From NCBI RefSeq assembly GCF_032854445.1, contig NC_088296.1, positions 17,041,485 to 17,105,484 of the forward strand: a DNA stretch of 64,000 bases, in the 5' to 3' direction. Numbering within the stretch: position 1 is the first letter of the stretch; every line of letters begins with the position of its first letter. The stretch is from Liolophura sinensis (lineage: Eukaryota; Mollusca; Polyplacophora; Chitonida; Chitonidae). Of this stretch, positions 1-13,243 are shown in pieces. The notes beneath the pieces were generated by a model. It searched no databases and was not told where the DNA came from. It was given only the letters and a program-made list of their open reading frames with translations. Made by a program: the position numbers and the translations under genes.

Positions 1-617
1 TCTTCTCTGACTCTAATCTCTCTCTGACGCTCTGAAATATCGAACCCCATGGGGTCGTCGGAGGGTCGGGTTCCTGTCGCGCGTGCCACAAGCTTAATGC
101 TTCGGCACGACCCCACGTTAACAAGGTCAATCTATTGGCGAGAAATGAGCTTCGTTTTTTTTCTAATCACAACTTGTCCCTGTTTTCACTTCTAATTTTA
201 CATGTACCTAAATAATGTGTTTCGGTTGCATTCACACGTCTGTAGATACACACGAGTCATTTGCAGTCATTTCCAGTCCGAGACATTGTCGGTTATTTTA
301 AGGACGAAGTTATCAAGTCGCAGACGAACTGACCGGGGCCATTGCTCTGGAACAGACGGAAATAGTACTGTCTGTGGACTAGGTGCACTCCACACTGAGA
401 CAGACTACACTTGTGCTCCAGATAAAACCGCGCCGCTCAGTGGTCGCTGGTGGAAATCTTTGTTTGAAGAAATGAAATAAAATAGAAACTTGAGATGAGG
501 AATCACATTTTGTTAGCCTTAAAATCATTATGACTTAAAAACCTCAGATATGATGACACCCTTATGCCAGTATATATACCTAAACATGTTTAGTTTCAAG
601 CCACAACGAAGAATGGA

Positions 618-712
618 ATTTATTTATTTATTTATTTTATTTATACGTTTAAACATTTATTCATTTATTTATTTTTCTATTTTTTATTTTAGTTATTTAT
701 TTTATTCACCAT
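618..712. repeat. TTTA-rich low-complexity tract
   Basis: A run of TTTA/TTTAT units, possibly a remnant SINE tail. The rest of 1-935 shows no gene. Confidence 0.7.
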
Positions 713-935
713 CGCCACAATCAAACATTTTCGACGGTAAGCTTTATAGATGAAATGTACATGACATAGAGACAACAAGTGGAGAAAAAAAAAGCCAGCA
801 TTAGCATAACATTTCAAGAGTCCATTCACAAGCACAAATAAACACCAATCACTCCAAGACACAGAAAAAAATTTGATTCATGGAATTTTTAATTTCTTCG
901 ATACTGTGACACAATATGTAAAAGAATAATACCAA

Positions 936-1110
936 GATCGTGATATAGGCTGTACCTGAATGAGGTAGCAGAAACTGCGATATAGGATACAAAGATCGTG
1001 ATATAGGCTGTACCTGAATGAGGTAGCAGAAACTGCGATATAGGATACAAAGATCGTGATATAGGCTGTACCAGAATGAGGTAGCAGAAACTGCGATGTA
1101 GGATGCACGT
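936..1110. repeat. 58-bp tandem repeat, three copies
   Basis: The unit starts GATCGTGATATAGGCTGTAC and recurs at 936, 994 and 1052 with almost no divergence. Reverse-strand open frames here come from the repeat. Confidence 0.9.
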
Positions 1111-1149
1111 GGTTGATTCACATATAGAAGATGATATCAAGTGCACGTG

Positions 1150-3497
1150 ACTGGTTTACATGTAGATCGTGACATAGGATGCGTGTAAATGATCCACGCA
1201 TGCACCGTGACATAGGATGCGTGTAAATGATGCACACATGCACCGTGACATAGGATGCCACTCATAGACTATGATCCACTCATAGACTGTGATACAGAAT
1301 GTACTTGAATGATCCACTCATGCACTGTGATACAGAATGTACTCGAATAATCCACTCATAGACTGTGATACAGAATGTACTTGAATGATCCACTCATGCA
1401 TTGTGATACAGAATGTACTTGAATGATCCACAGATAAACTGTGATACAGAATGTACGTGAATGCTCCACTCATACACTGTGACACAGAATGTACGTGAAT
1501 AATCCAGTCATAGACTGTGATACGGAATGTACGTGAATAATCCACTCATAGACTGTGACACAGAATGTACGTCAATGATCCACTCATAGACTGTGAGACA
1601 GGGTGAACGTGAATAATCCACTCATAGACTGTGAGGCAGGCTGTACGTGAATAATCCACTCATAGACTGTGATACGGAATGTACGTGAATAATCCACTCA
1701 TAGACTGTGACACAGAATGTACGTGAATAATCCACTCATAGACTGTGACACAGGGTGTACGTAAATAATCCACTCATAGACTGTGACACAGAATGTACGT
1801 GAATAATCCACTCATAGACTGTGATACGGAATGTACGTGAATAATCCACTCATAGACTGTGACACAGAATGTACGTGAATGATCCACTCATAGACTGTGA
1901 TACGGAATGTACGTGAATAATCCACTCATGGACTGTGACACAGAATGTACGTGAATAATCCACTCATAGACTGTGATACAGAATGTACGTGAATAATCCA
2001 CTCATGGACTGTGACACAGAATGTACGTGAATGATCCACTCATAGACTGTGATACGGAATGTACGTGAATAATCCACTCATAGACTGTGACACAGAATGT
2101 ACGTAAATAATCCACTCATAGACTGTGACACAGGGTGTACGTAAATAATCCACTCATAGACTGTGACACAGAATGTACGTGAATGATCCACTCATAGACT
2201 GTGACACAGAATGTACGTGAATAATACACTCATAGACTGTGATACGGAATGTACGTGAATGATCCACTCATAGACTGTGACACAGAATGTACGTGAATGA
2301 TCCACTCATAGACTGTGATACAGAATGTACGTGATTAATCCACTCATAGACTGTGATACGGAATGTACGTGAATAATCCACTCATAGACTGTGACACAGA
2401 ATGTACGTGAATAATCCACTCATAGACTGTGATACGGAATGTACGTGAATAATCCACTCATAGACTGTGACACAGAATGTACGTGAATGATCCACTCATA
2501 GACTGTGATACGGAATGTACGTGAATAATCCACTTATAGACTGTGACACAGGATGTACGTGAATAATCCACTCATAGACTGTGACACAGGGTGTACGTAA
2601 ATAATCCACTCATAGACTGTGACACAGAATGTACGTGAATGATCCACTCATAGACTGTGACACAGAATGTACGTGAATGATCCACTCATAGACTGTGACA
2701 CAGAATGTACGTCAATGATCCACTCATGCATTGTGATACGGAATGTACGTGAACAATCCACTCATAGACTGTGACACAGAATGTACGTGAATAATCCACT
2801 CATAGACTGTGACACAGAATGTACGTAAATAATCCACTCATAGACTGTGACACAGAATGTACGTCAATGATCCACTCATAGACTGTGATACAGAATGTAC
2901 GTGAATGATCCACTCATAGACTGTGACACAGAATGTACGTGAATAATCCACTCATAGACTGTGACACAGAATGTACGTAAATAATCCACTCATAGACCGT
3001 GATACAGTATGTACGTGAATGATCCACTCATAGAGTGTGACACAGTATGTACGTGAATAATCCACTCATAGACTGTGATACAGAATGTACGTGAATGATC
3101 CACTCATAGACTGTGACACAGGGTGTACGTGAATGATCCACTCATAGACTGTGACACAGTATGTACGTGAATGATCCACTCATAGACTGTGACACAGTAT
3201 GTACGTGAATGATCCACTCATAGAGTGTGACACAGTATGTACGTGAATGATCCACTCATAGAGTGTGACACAGAATGTACGTGAATGATTCACTCATAGA
3301 CTGTGACACAGTATGTACGTGAATAATCCACTCATAGACTGTGACACAGAATGTACGTGAATAATACACTCATAGACCGTGATACAGAATGTACGTGAAT
3401 AATCCACTCATAGACCGTGATACAGAATGTACGTGAATAATCCACTCATAGACCGTGATACAGAATGTACGTGAATGATCCACTCATAGAGTGTGAT
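1150..3497. repeat. 38-bp minisatellite, about 60 copies
   Basis: The unit is CCACTCATAGACTGTGACAC plus AGAATGTACGTGAATAAT. The first 100 bp are a diverged variant (GTGACATAGGATGCGTGTAA). Units come in gacacag and gatacgg forms that often alternate, and the last units carry a gagtgtg or gaccgtg variant, so there is higher-order structure. Confidence 0.95.
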
Positions 3498-3644
3498 TGG
3501 CTTAAACATAGACCATTACTAAGGATTATCTGATGACGGATGGTATTGACTCGACCAAATGCGTGACATATAAATCAACATGAAACATGACCGCTGTTAT
3601 TCTTTTCTGTCCGACATTTCCATGCATCCTTTATTGAAGGCCCG

Positions 3645-3801
3645 ACTGTACGTGGGAAGGTCTGACAGCAACCAGCGGATGGTCGTGGACTTTCCCCGTG
3701 CTCTGCTCGGTTTATTCCCACCATAATGCTGGCCGCCGTCGTATAAGTGAAATATTCTTGAGTACGGCGTAAAACACCAATCAAATAAATAAATAAATAG
3801 A
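3645..3801 (+). mobile_element. SINE A, 5'-truncated
   Basis: Holds the body from the GGGAAGGTCTGACAGCAACC block through the (AAATA)n tail; the tRNA head is missing. Confidence 0.8.
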
Positions 3802-5094
3802 TTTATTGACGGCTTAGCCATTCTGAAAGACTCCATATCCTTAGCAGAACATATTATGAATTGACGAATTGGTTTCTTCCTTGTTCTAAAGAACTATATG
3901 ATTATATCACAAAAGATCGGTTTAACTTTTGCAAGCATGCACTATCGTACGTTTTAAAGCATTTGTTTTGTACATCGATGTTAAGCAGGAAAAGCCTTGT
4001 AGGAAAAACTAAAAGAATAAACCTGCATGTGTTTCAAAGTGTTCACGTGATAAGAACTAGTAATTCAAGGTAATGATCAGTGAAAAGAAAGACACATTTT
4101 GTCCACGTTCTACATCAATTCAACAACCTTCACCAGAAACAAAACCAACATAAGCTTCTAAGACATTGCACCATAAATTGAATGTTTTTTTAACTTATCA
4201 CACGCGCTTCCGGTAGGTAAAAATTTTCAAGCAGTTTTAAAAAAGGTCATTGTAGTACATGCACATTTAGCCAATCAAGTAAGTCCCACAATCTTTTTAT
4301 TCAACCAAAAGGCGCAAAGTCTGTCTTACAGCGATACAATTCTTATATGGGGAAACATTCTGTTAACGACGATGTAATCGAGAATCCACTGGAAGTCTGA
4401 GAAGTAGAAATGTACTGTAAGCCAGGGCACAGCGAGATTGTCGGCTACGCATCGCTCGATATCACAACCTAGCACATGAGCCTACTGACGCTGGTATCCA
4501 AGAGCTGCCTTTGATAAACCGGAAACCACGAGGATTCCCGCGAGACTGGGGCTTTGTCAGTCGATCTGTCGTTCTGGAATCCGATTAGCTTGAATCAATG
4601 AAGACTTTAATCCGGCCAATTCACTAAGTGACCAAAGGTATTCAGTAGACGACGGTGTCCAACGACCATCCCGTTCCCGGCAAGTAAATACTGTCAATGT
4701 CAGTTTGTCCTTGTGTGGTGTTTTAATGTGCTGTATGCCTTTTTTGTAGTTTAAAGAAGAACTAAATATTGAGACAAATAATTTGACGTTGTATAGGAAA
4801 TGTTTTTCCTTTGTCCTACCGACCATAAGGGGCAATGCCCAGGAAGATGGAAACCGTTAAGTTCTGCTTGTCAATCATAGCTTTGTTGTTCTATTCCAGG
4901 AACCATATTTCATGGACAGAGCTAAAAATCATTAACACCACCTTTACATAGTCATTCCAACATATGCAAGTATCCGTTAACAAAGGATTTTTTGTGCTCA
5001 ATATATGGTTCTTGCACAAGAATGCTGTTCGTTGGAACCTCAGTGATTGTAATCGGTCAGCGACGCTGGGAGGGACGTTTGAGGAGTCTAACGT
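3802..5094. other. No gene seen
   Basis: Anonymous sequence with only short unconserved open frames. Confidence 0.6.
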
Positions 5095-5243
5095 TCGTTG
5101 AACACTACTTGTCTTTCTACCTTTCACACCTGGGAAAGTTCATTAGTGACTTGCCAAAGAGTAGTGGTTTATAACGTGCGCTCCACATTCATAGAATGAC
5201 TGAGTGATTGAGTGTGGTGTTAAATATAAATCAAATAAATCAA
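5095..5243 (+). mobile_element. SINE-like family C fragment
   Basis: GTTGAACACTACTTGTCTTT then GGGAAAGTTCATTAGTGACT and CTTGCCAAAG; the tail side is a diverged AAATCAAATAAATC. Confidence 0.4.
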
Positions 5244-5399
5244 TCTCAGAAACACTAAGATTTATACCGGAACCAATTACCCTACAGATACAAGGGCTCC
5301 CTGTTCAGACGACTGCACGATTAAACTAATCAAATTGCACCACAAAAATTTACTGCAGTCTCTAAAAGTTGTTTCGGCACAGATTACGACCTAGTTTCT

Positions 5400-6445
5400 C
5401 CACATTACATCGTCATACTTCGTCATAAGGCGCCATATATTGGACATTCTTCGTCATAGATGTAAAATGTCATACGTCGTCCTATTGGGTCAAACGTCGC
5501 CACATTTATTCATTCTGAGTCATACATCGTCACTGGCTGGTTCTCTCCCCCTGACGTCAGATGACGCTGATCGCTTCAGCTGAAGAGGCAGGCACAGGAT
5601 AAAATCTGGTGCGGTGACGTCATCATTTACCAGTCGTCATTGGTTCTGACACAGCAACTTACGTAACTGTTTATGTTCCATTTTATACATATCTTTGTGA
5701 CACCAAAGTGGTGTTACACATTGTGACGTTAAATCCTGGCGTTGGGACATCACAACAACCCTTTAATGGCCATGCTTTGTTGAGAGGCTTTCACAAGCTG
5801 CGAACGTGGTACTATACATATATGTGTGTGATCAATGGTAGGACAGATAAGTTTGTAATGTACCTGACGTCACCTTCAAGGTACTCAGAATTCGCCAGGA
5901 AACGAGGCTACCGTCGTCACACTTCATCACTCTGTCATATTTCGTCACGTTGGGTTCTCCATCGTCACACTTCATCACACACCTTCATACTGGGTAACTT
6001 CATCAAACAGTCATACTGGGTCATACATCGTTACACTTCATTACACAGAGTCATATTGGGTCACTTCATCACACAGTCATATTGGGTCACTTCATCACAC
6101 AGTCATATTGGGTCATACATCATTACACTTCATCACACACCGTCATACAGGGTCACTTCATCACACAGTCATACCGGACCCCTTCATCACACAATCATAC
6201 TGGGTCATACATCGTTACACTTCATCACACACCGTCATATTGGGTCATACATCCATACACTTCATCACACAGTAATACTGGGTCGTTACACTTCATCACA
6301 CACCGTCATACTGGGTAACTTCATCAAACAGTCACACTGGGTCATACATCGTTACACTTCATCACACACCGTCATACAGGGTCACTTCATCAAACAGTCA
6401 TACTGGGTCATACATCGTGACACTTTATCACATACCGTCATATTT
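5400..6445. repeat. Degenerate 24-45 bp minisatellite
   Basis: From 5890 on, blocks such as CACTTCATCACACAGTCATA and TGGGTCATACATCGTTACAC are repeated with variable spacing. 5400-5540 is an older, more diverged part (CGTCATACTTCGTCATAAGG). The 249-codon open frame over it (5708-6457) is judged non-coding. Confidence 0.8.
5552..5645. promoter_or_regulatory. Paired CRE cluster with inverted CCAAT
   Basis: Two perfect TGACGTCA sites (5552-5559 and 5615-5622), between them the palindrome CTTCAGCTGAAG with an E-box, and ATTGG shortly after. No gene is recognised downstream. Confidence 0.35.
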
Positions 6446-6449
6446 GGCT

Positions 6450-8139
6450 CAAAATGATGCTTGGTACTGGTGATAGGAACAATTAATTTCATCCCTAAAC
6501 AAAAGACTTTTTACGAGGTGTATAAGTCAACACCACCGCCTCTAAACTCCACCCTTTAACCCAGAGTGTGAATGAAGTACACACAGTTCAATGAGTACAG
6601 GAAAGAACAACGGCCAAAGAGAAGTCCTCCAAGATTTGACGTTTGTTTTGATAGAATGGCTTGACCCCTTATCGTGAGAACGTGTGGAAATTTTCAAAGT
6701 GCCAGTTTAATTCCCTGTATCAAATGCCTACTCGAGCTTTTCGAATATGGAATCACACTCGTAATTTTCCATACAGAATCGTATTTCATGTTTCTGTTGG
6801 TGGACTGTTAGTCCCCGGGGTGCCTGTTGATAAGTTTCATATTAACGTTTATTGAATGTGATTACAAAGCAGCATTTTTAGTAATATCTAAACAAATTGC
6901 ATTTGACTCATTTAATGAATTAATTAACTCTTAGCTTTTTAAACTCAATGAAACTTTGTAAGTAGCTACATTTTTAGTGTTTACACGAACAGTTACCTGA
7001 AGTAACTTCACAAGCGGCCGGAATTCACTGGTTACGTGTGACTATTTGCCAAATACAAAACTGTCACGACTGATCTAATTTTACGTTTTATGGTGTAGTA
7101 TTCTTTTTATATGTTAGTGATTAGTGTTTACAGCATGACGTCAACCCGCTGTCTGGTCACAGGCACTCTTCCAGAGGGTGATATAATTCAAAGCACTCTG
7201 TAATAACCTTTCACGCATCTTTCGTTCTCCGTACTCAATGTCACAATAGTTCACTTACGAAACGTCCTGGCGGAACGACACGCCTCTAGCGCGAAAACAT
7301 CTTATCTCACCGAAATCTTTACATTAAATGTATTGAGTCAGTGAACTTGGTATCAGACAACTTCAGAAAACTCAGTTCATGCACTTCGATGAAAAAAATG
7401 GGTAGATTTTGAGCTGACCTTGTTGCTTGCATGTCAAGTGTTTCTTTTCGTACAAAGTCACAACTGTAACGTATATGTACACGTATGACCTCTTTATGAT
7501 GCATTTATCTGATATAGTGGGATCTCGAGAATCTGTTTATCATAAACCAGTGGAACATAATATCTATTTACTTACTTATTTCAATCTCATTTACCGCCAT
7601 ACTCGGGTATTTTTCACTTATGCTAAGGCGACCAGTTTTATGGGTAGAGTCTAGTGAAGTGAACGCGTTATAAACCTGAGAACTTTGGAAACGTTGTGAC
7701 GAACTTTTCAACGTGTGACGTATCGATGCGCACATTATATTCGTGAAAAGCGGCGACTCAAACGTCGTTGACCGTTTACATGCTACTGCCATGCACACAG
7801 TAAAAACGGGTGAATCTTGAACCGGTATCTTGTGAGTCTCACCGATTGAAAGGGAAGCCTCTTAACTACTCGATCAGTATCAGTTGCAGTAGTAGACAAT
7901 GCAAAAGCTAGATGCAAGACTCACAGGTAACATGTTTATTTATCCATACAATTAATGCTTAAATCCACACTACACTTTAATTCAGGTTTAAGAATGTGCC
8001 CAGTTGTCTGGGTTGAATGTACCACCGCTCTTCGCCAGATATACCCAGTGCTAACCATGACGTAAAGCTGTAGTCGATAGCCTACAGAGAGGCTAAATTC
8101 AAATTCTTGCCCCTAGCAACAATGGATTATAATCAGCTG
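6450..8139. other. No gene seen
   Basis: AT-rich anonymous sequence. A very diverged SINE A tail may lie at about 7560-7650 (minus). Confidence 0.5.
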
Positions 8140-8403
8140 TTTATTTATTTATTTGATTGGTGTTTTACGCCGTACTCAAGAATATTTCACTTATACAACG
8201 GCGACTAGCATTATTTGGGTGGAAACAAGGCAGACCCAGGGGGAAACCCACGAGCATCTGCAGGTTGTTGACATACCTTCCCAGGTACGGCCGGAGAAAA
8301 AGCCAGAATGAGCTGGACTTGAACTCACAGCGACCGCATCGATGAGAGGCTCCTGGTTCCTTGCTCCGCGCTGGCGTGCTAACCACTTTGGCACGGAGGC
8401 TCC
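8140..8403 (-). mobile_element. SINE A, near full length
   Basis: Inverted copy. The (TTTA)n tail is at 8140, followed by body, B-box-like GTGAGTTCAAGTCC and head ending at the gtgctaaccactttggcacg stretch. Confidence 0.85.
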
Positions 8404-8570
8404 TGCTGCTATTTATCGTAATGACTGGCGCGTTACATTGCTAAGCAAGGGGCGATCTTTGGTGTATAATTTTTTTTTAAAATAATTTATGCAGAGATAA
8501 TGTTGATTGTTTGACTGTTGTTTATTAAGGTTTTTCAAGAATTTTGTTTTATATATATGACGAAGGTAAC

Positions 8571-8650
8571 CTGTTGGATTTGAACACCCGACCTCCTTGG
8601 TCAAGCGACTGAAGGCCGCAGAGAACAAGCGCATTAAATGTCTAAGCCTG
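8571..8650 (-). other. tRNA-like sequence, degenerate
   Basis: The minus strand carries GGTCGGGTGTTCAAATCC, a good B box, preceded by a weak A-box region. Probably a SINE head remnant. Confidence 0.3.
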
Positions 8651-10221
8651 ATGGGCCTTCCAGAAATCTTGCTGAATTTCACGGTAATGCTTATGGTAAA
8701 TAACTGACACAAGGACTGATTTCATTTTCATCGCAGATATCTATTGTCAAATGCGCGTGCTATACTTTGTTAGCCTAGAAAAGAATAAAATCTGACAGGC
8801 CATTGCGATGGTAACTCAAAAATAACATCATTATCACCTTCCAGTGTATTTCTCCTTATACATAGTCAAACGTGATGGAGACGCCGAAACGATTTCTGCT
8901 AAGTTGTATATATACCTAAACTCAGAACCATACCAAAACATACAAGTTATGACACATGGAAAATTGCCGATTCGCCTCTTGTCTGACGGATGTCACGTGA
9001 TGACATGTCGATGCTTTCGGTATTCATCGTACATCGTCCTCTTTTCTGTATCCTATTGTGTTGCGCATGATTGCCATTGTTCGTCGCTCATTGAGGAACT
9101 GTCGACTTCTTGCCAAAAAGATGACACGGCCCAGACGCCTTGTCAGAAACAAAAAGGCCGACACAAGATAACTACGAACCATGCAGACTGCGTTCATCGT
9201 TGAGCAGATTTTTGTTTATGCAGACATAGTCCACGGCCAGCAGCCTTTCTGCCTTTATCCAAGCAGGCATATCTCCGAACCCTTTGGGTTCTTCCTGCAG
9301 CAAAATCCCCTATTTGGTGAAGACGTGCTCCTCGACCGGCCACAGCGACCTCATAATCCACCCGAATATCGCTCAACTCATGATTTTACAACCTCAAAGT
9401 CTTCCGATGGACACACCGGCAGGTTTCAAATCAATCTGACTTCCCGAAGAGCGCTGATGTTCCCTTGAGAACATCAGCCACGAGGGTCCATGACGGGAGA
9501 CGATAATTCGCTGCTAGAGAGGCATCCTCTATTTCCAGAGAAATTAACCAGGCTTATATTTCCTACCACATGTGGGGTAAAATTCTAACTGTGCTGCTTG
9601 CTGACAAAATAGGTCAACCGAGACATGAGGTCACTACTACTCTAGGACAGGGAATTATTAAAATCCCCTCGCTACTTCCATTTGCCACGAGGCTTTGGTG
9701 GCAAGACGTGGTAGAAGTTTATTCTTATCTGTCGTCTTACGTGAATTTCTCTGGTGACCGTTTTCCTTCCAAACAGTATGGCGCCTGTTATTTGTGAAGA
9801 ATGTTCGCCAGTAACATGCCAAAGGCCGGTGGTTCACCTTTCCTCTAAACATGGCTACCAACGTACAGATAAAAGTGATATCTTCTTGAATTTGGCCTTA
9901 AGCAACAAATAAACAAAATTTTAAAACTAAAATAACCACGAGAAAGTAAATGTAATGGGGAGCTTGATTATGGCTAATAGGCTAAGTCAGCGAGTTCAGA
10001 TAGTTTACAGAAAGTTAAGAAAGCTTCTTATGGAATGCCCTCGTGAATGGACCACTGCCCGCCTCTTCTACTATGGCCATGCATGCTAAACACCAATGAT
10101 GCCATGGTAGTTACAACCATCTGAGCCTGTATGAGCACTTGGCCCTAAACCCCTATGAATTTTCCATAAGCGACAAGGTTTTAACGTTTACTGCTGTAAC
10201 TCAGTCCCAATTATTCCATGA
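8651..10221. other. Mostly anonymous; one coding-like island
   Basis: 9000-9470 is richer in G and C with several overlapping open frames (see 9172-9294); the remainder shows nothing. Confidence 0.5.
9172..9294 (-). CDS. Candidate short terminal exon or gene remnant, unknown
   Basis: After an acceptor-like GATTTTGCTGCAG the minus strand reads 40 codons (EEPKGFGDMPAWIKAERLLA then VDYVCINKNLLNDERSLHGS) and a TAG stop. The same stretch is also open on the plus strand (9181-9468), so the true frame is unclear. No family recognised. Confidence 0.2.
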   Translation of the reverse strand, partial: EEPKGFGDMPAWIKAERLLAVDYVCINKNLLNDERSLHGS

Positions 10222-10565
10222 CCAATAGTCCGCTTCGGGACCGTTAGATCCAGGATCAATCCTTGATCGAGTCACACCTAAGACTTTAAAAGAGGAAGTT
10301 GTAACTTCCTCGTTTGACGTTCAGCATGAAGGGGATAGTGCAACGGCTGGTTGACCAGTATCAGTATAATGGCTCGGGCGGGGCAGCTTACTTGCCTTCG
10401 GTAAGTCGACTCAGTGAAGCAGCATAGATAAAAGAGCGGTGGAAATCCGTCCAGCTACAAGGAGGCACATTACACGTACATGCACCCTAATGATTCCTTC
10501 GTCGTCATATGACTGAAAAATTGTTGAGTACGACGTTAAACCCCAAGCACTCACTCACTCACTCC
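10222..10565 (+). mobile_element. SINE B, near full length
   Basis: TCCGCTTCGGGACCGTTAGA through GAGTACGACGTTAAACCCCA and an ACTC tail. Confidence 0.85.
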
Positions 10566-11157
10566 ATGACCAATAAGCATTGATATCGACCTTGGTCACC
10601 ATGTGAAAAAGCAGCCCGTAAAACTCTTCACCTTAAGCTTGAACGTCTAACTCTGGACCGTCTCATGCCAACAGCTTGGAGCGGTGCCTGGCAGCTCTAA
10701 AGTGGCGCCACTCGCAGCCTCGTCACTACCTCACACCTTGTGTCCTTTCTCCAAGAATTTCAAACTTTCATGAATAAAACCCTGCCCAAAATTGATAATT
10801 ATCCATTATTTTTATACCAATCATGCACTGTACACCAAAAATGGCCGGCTGGCAGCGTAGAAAGAGACGCCAAACCCTAATATACAGAGTTTAAAAATTT
10901 TTGAAAAACGGAAAAACGGAGTATCTTGAATACACTGTCTGGACATGCGCTGTAAATTACCGTTTGATCATTATCGTCCATATTGCGGATTAAGTTTTTA
11001 TATTGTAATTTCATTTCTTTCCTTGATTCTCATTTTAAGAACCTCACCAGAACTAAACGAATGAAGCGAAATAAAATGGCCATTATTCTGGTTAGATCAA
11101 CGTAATATGATGACTTTAACGGAACACGTTGGAAGAGAAGTTCTGTACACTCTTTAA

Positions 11158-11357
11158 NNNNNNNNNNNNNNNNNNNNNNNNNNNNNNNNNNNNNNNNNNN
11201 NNNNNNNNNNNNNNNNNNNNNNNNNNNNNNNNNNNNNNNNNNNNNNNNNNNNNNNNNNNNNNNNNNNNNNNNNNNNNNNNNNNNNNNNNNNNNNNNNNNN
11301 NNNNNNNNNNNNNNNNNNNNNNNNNNNNNNNNNNNNNNNNNNNNNNNNNNNNNNNNN
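11158..11357. other. Assembly gap (200 N)
   Basis: Exactly 200 N, probably a placeholder. It is next to a minisatellite, a likely reason for the break. Confidence 1.
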
Positions 11358-11559
11358 CACATGGTCAAGCCTCTATCCTGTGTACATGTGTGTTCGAGAC
11401 CGAGCAACGATCATCCGGGAACTTCGCTGACCTGAAACATTGTCCAGCTTGGTTCCACGTTCCCATTGTGCGGGAAAAAGTATTCAGCAGGATGGCATGC
11501 AAGGCTTCAAATGATTGTTGACACCTGGCGCCGTAAAAAGCATGCAGAGGCCATCGATA

Positions 11560-11985
11560 AATTGGGAACAGGTATATAAATGGTTGGGAATACGGATATA
11601 AATGGCTTAGAACGGGAATATACATATAAACGGTTGGGAACTGGGTTATGAAAGGTTGGGAACAGGGATACACATGGTTGGGAACAGGGAATTTAAATGG
11701 CTGGAAACAGAGATACAAATGGCTTGGGACAGGGATATAAATGGTTTAGAATATGGATATACATAAAAATGGTTGGGAATTGGTTTATGAAATGTTGGTA
11801 ACAGGGATACAAATGGCTGAGAAAAGGGATATACATGGTTTAGAACTGGATTATAAAAGGGTGATAACAGCGATATAAGTGACTGGGAACAGAGACATAC
11901 ATGTAAATGGCTGGGAAAGGGATATATATGGTTAGGAAATGGGTTATGAATAGTTGGGAAAGGGATGTACATATGTTATATGGTT
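11560..11985. repeat. About 30-bp degenerate minisatellite next to the gap
   Basis: Repeated GGTTGGGAACAGGGATATA motifs with variable spacers. Confidence 0.75.
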
Positions 11986-11999
11986 GGCAGTCATCACGT

Positions 12000-12905
12000 T
12001 TAAAGGTGACGGCAGGAATCCAGTCAGAGACTATAGGTGCTGGGAGGAAAACGGTCAGTCTACAGATGATGGGGGAATCAGGTCAGAGACTATAGGTGCT
12101 GGGAGGAAAACGGTCAGTCTACAGATGATGGGGGGAATCAGATCAGAGACTATAGGTGGTGGAGGAAAACGGCTGGGCTACAGGTGAGGGGAAGAAAACG
12201 GCCAGTCTGTAAGTGTTGGGAGGAAAACGGTCAGTCTACAGGTGATGGGATTAAACCGGCCAGGGTCTGAAGGCAGTGGGATTAAACTGGTCAGAGACTA
12301 CAGGTGTGTGAGGAAATCGGCCAGGATCTATGGGTGACTGGAGGAAACCGGTCAGAGTCTGAAGTAGTGGGAGAAAACTGGTCAGAGACTACAGGTGGTG
12401 TGAGGAAACCGGCCAGGATCTATGGGTGACTGGAGGAAACCGGTCAGAGTCTGTATGTAGTGGGAAAAAACTGGTCAGATACTACAGATGGCTTGAGGAA
12501 ACCGGCCAGGATCTATTTGTGACTGGAGGAAACCGGTCAGAGTCTGTAGGTGGTGGCAGAAAACTGGTCAGATACTACAGTAGGTGGGAGGAAACTGGTG
12601 GGAGGGATCTATAGGTGACTGGAGGAAACCTGTCAGTCTGTAGGTAGTGGGAGAAAACTGGTCAGAGACTACAGGTGGTGTGAGGAAACCGGTCAGGGTC
12701 TATAGGTGACTTGAGGAAACCGGTCAGAGTCTGTAGGTAGTGGGAAAAACTGGTCAGAGACTATATGTGGTGGGGGGAACAGGTCAGAGATTACGTGTGG
12801 CTGGAGGAAACCGGCTAGAGTCTGTAGACAGTGAAGGAAACCGGACAGAATTCATAGATGGCGAGATGAAACCGTCCAGAATGGGAAGAAACCGTTCTAA
12901 CTGTT
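12000..12905. repeat. 35-40 bp degenerate minisatellite
   Basis: Motif GGAGGAAACCGGTCAGAGTC, TATAGGTG and variants. At 12025-12175 a longer period of about 70 bp is visible. Confidence 0.85.
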
Positions 12906-13017
12906 TCATCAATGAAAATATGGTTGACTGCTTCTCTTTACCTGAATTCGTGTTTAGTTCTATTTTCGTAGTTTTTCATTGATTTGTGTTCACTGTGGTT
13001 TTGTTCATTTGATTTTC

Positions 13018-13243
13018 TTTTTGATTGGTGCTTTATGCCGTACTCAAGTATCTTTATACGTATACGTCGGCGGCCAGCATTATGGTCGGAGGAAACCAGA
13101 CAGCGCCTTGAAGACCATCGGCGACCCACGTACGACCAGAGAAGTAGCCAGCATGAGCTGGACTTCAACTTGCAGCATTGGAGAGCTGCTCCTGAGTCAT
13201 TGCACTGCTCTAGCACGCTAACCATTTCGCCACGGAGGTCCCC
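13018..13243 (-). mobile_element. SINE A, internally deleted
   Basis: Tail-side GATTGGTGCTTTATGCCG to the head end GCCACGGAGGTCCCC. The middle is shorter than in the reference copy. Confidence 0.75.

Noticed and set aside
1150-3497. CRISPR-like regular repeat
   Set aside because: Units are contiguous with no unique spacers, and the genome is eukaryotic.
5708-6457. 249-codon open frame on the plus strand
   Set aside because: His/Ser/Thr-rich translation of a degenerate minisatellite with overlapping open frames; no domain.
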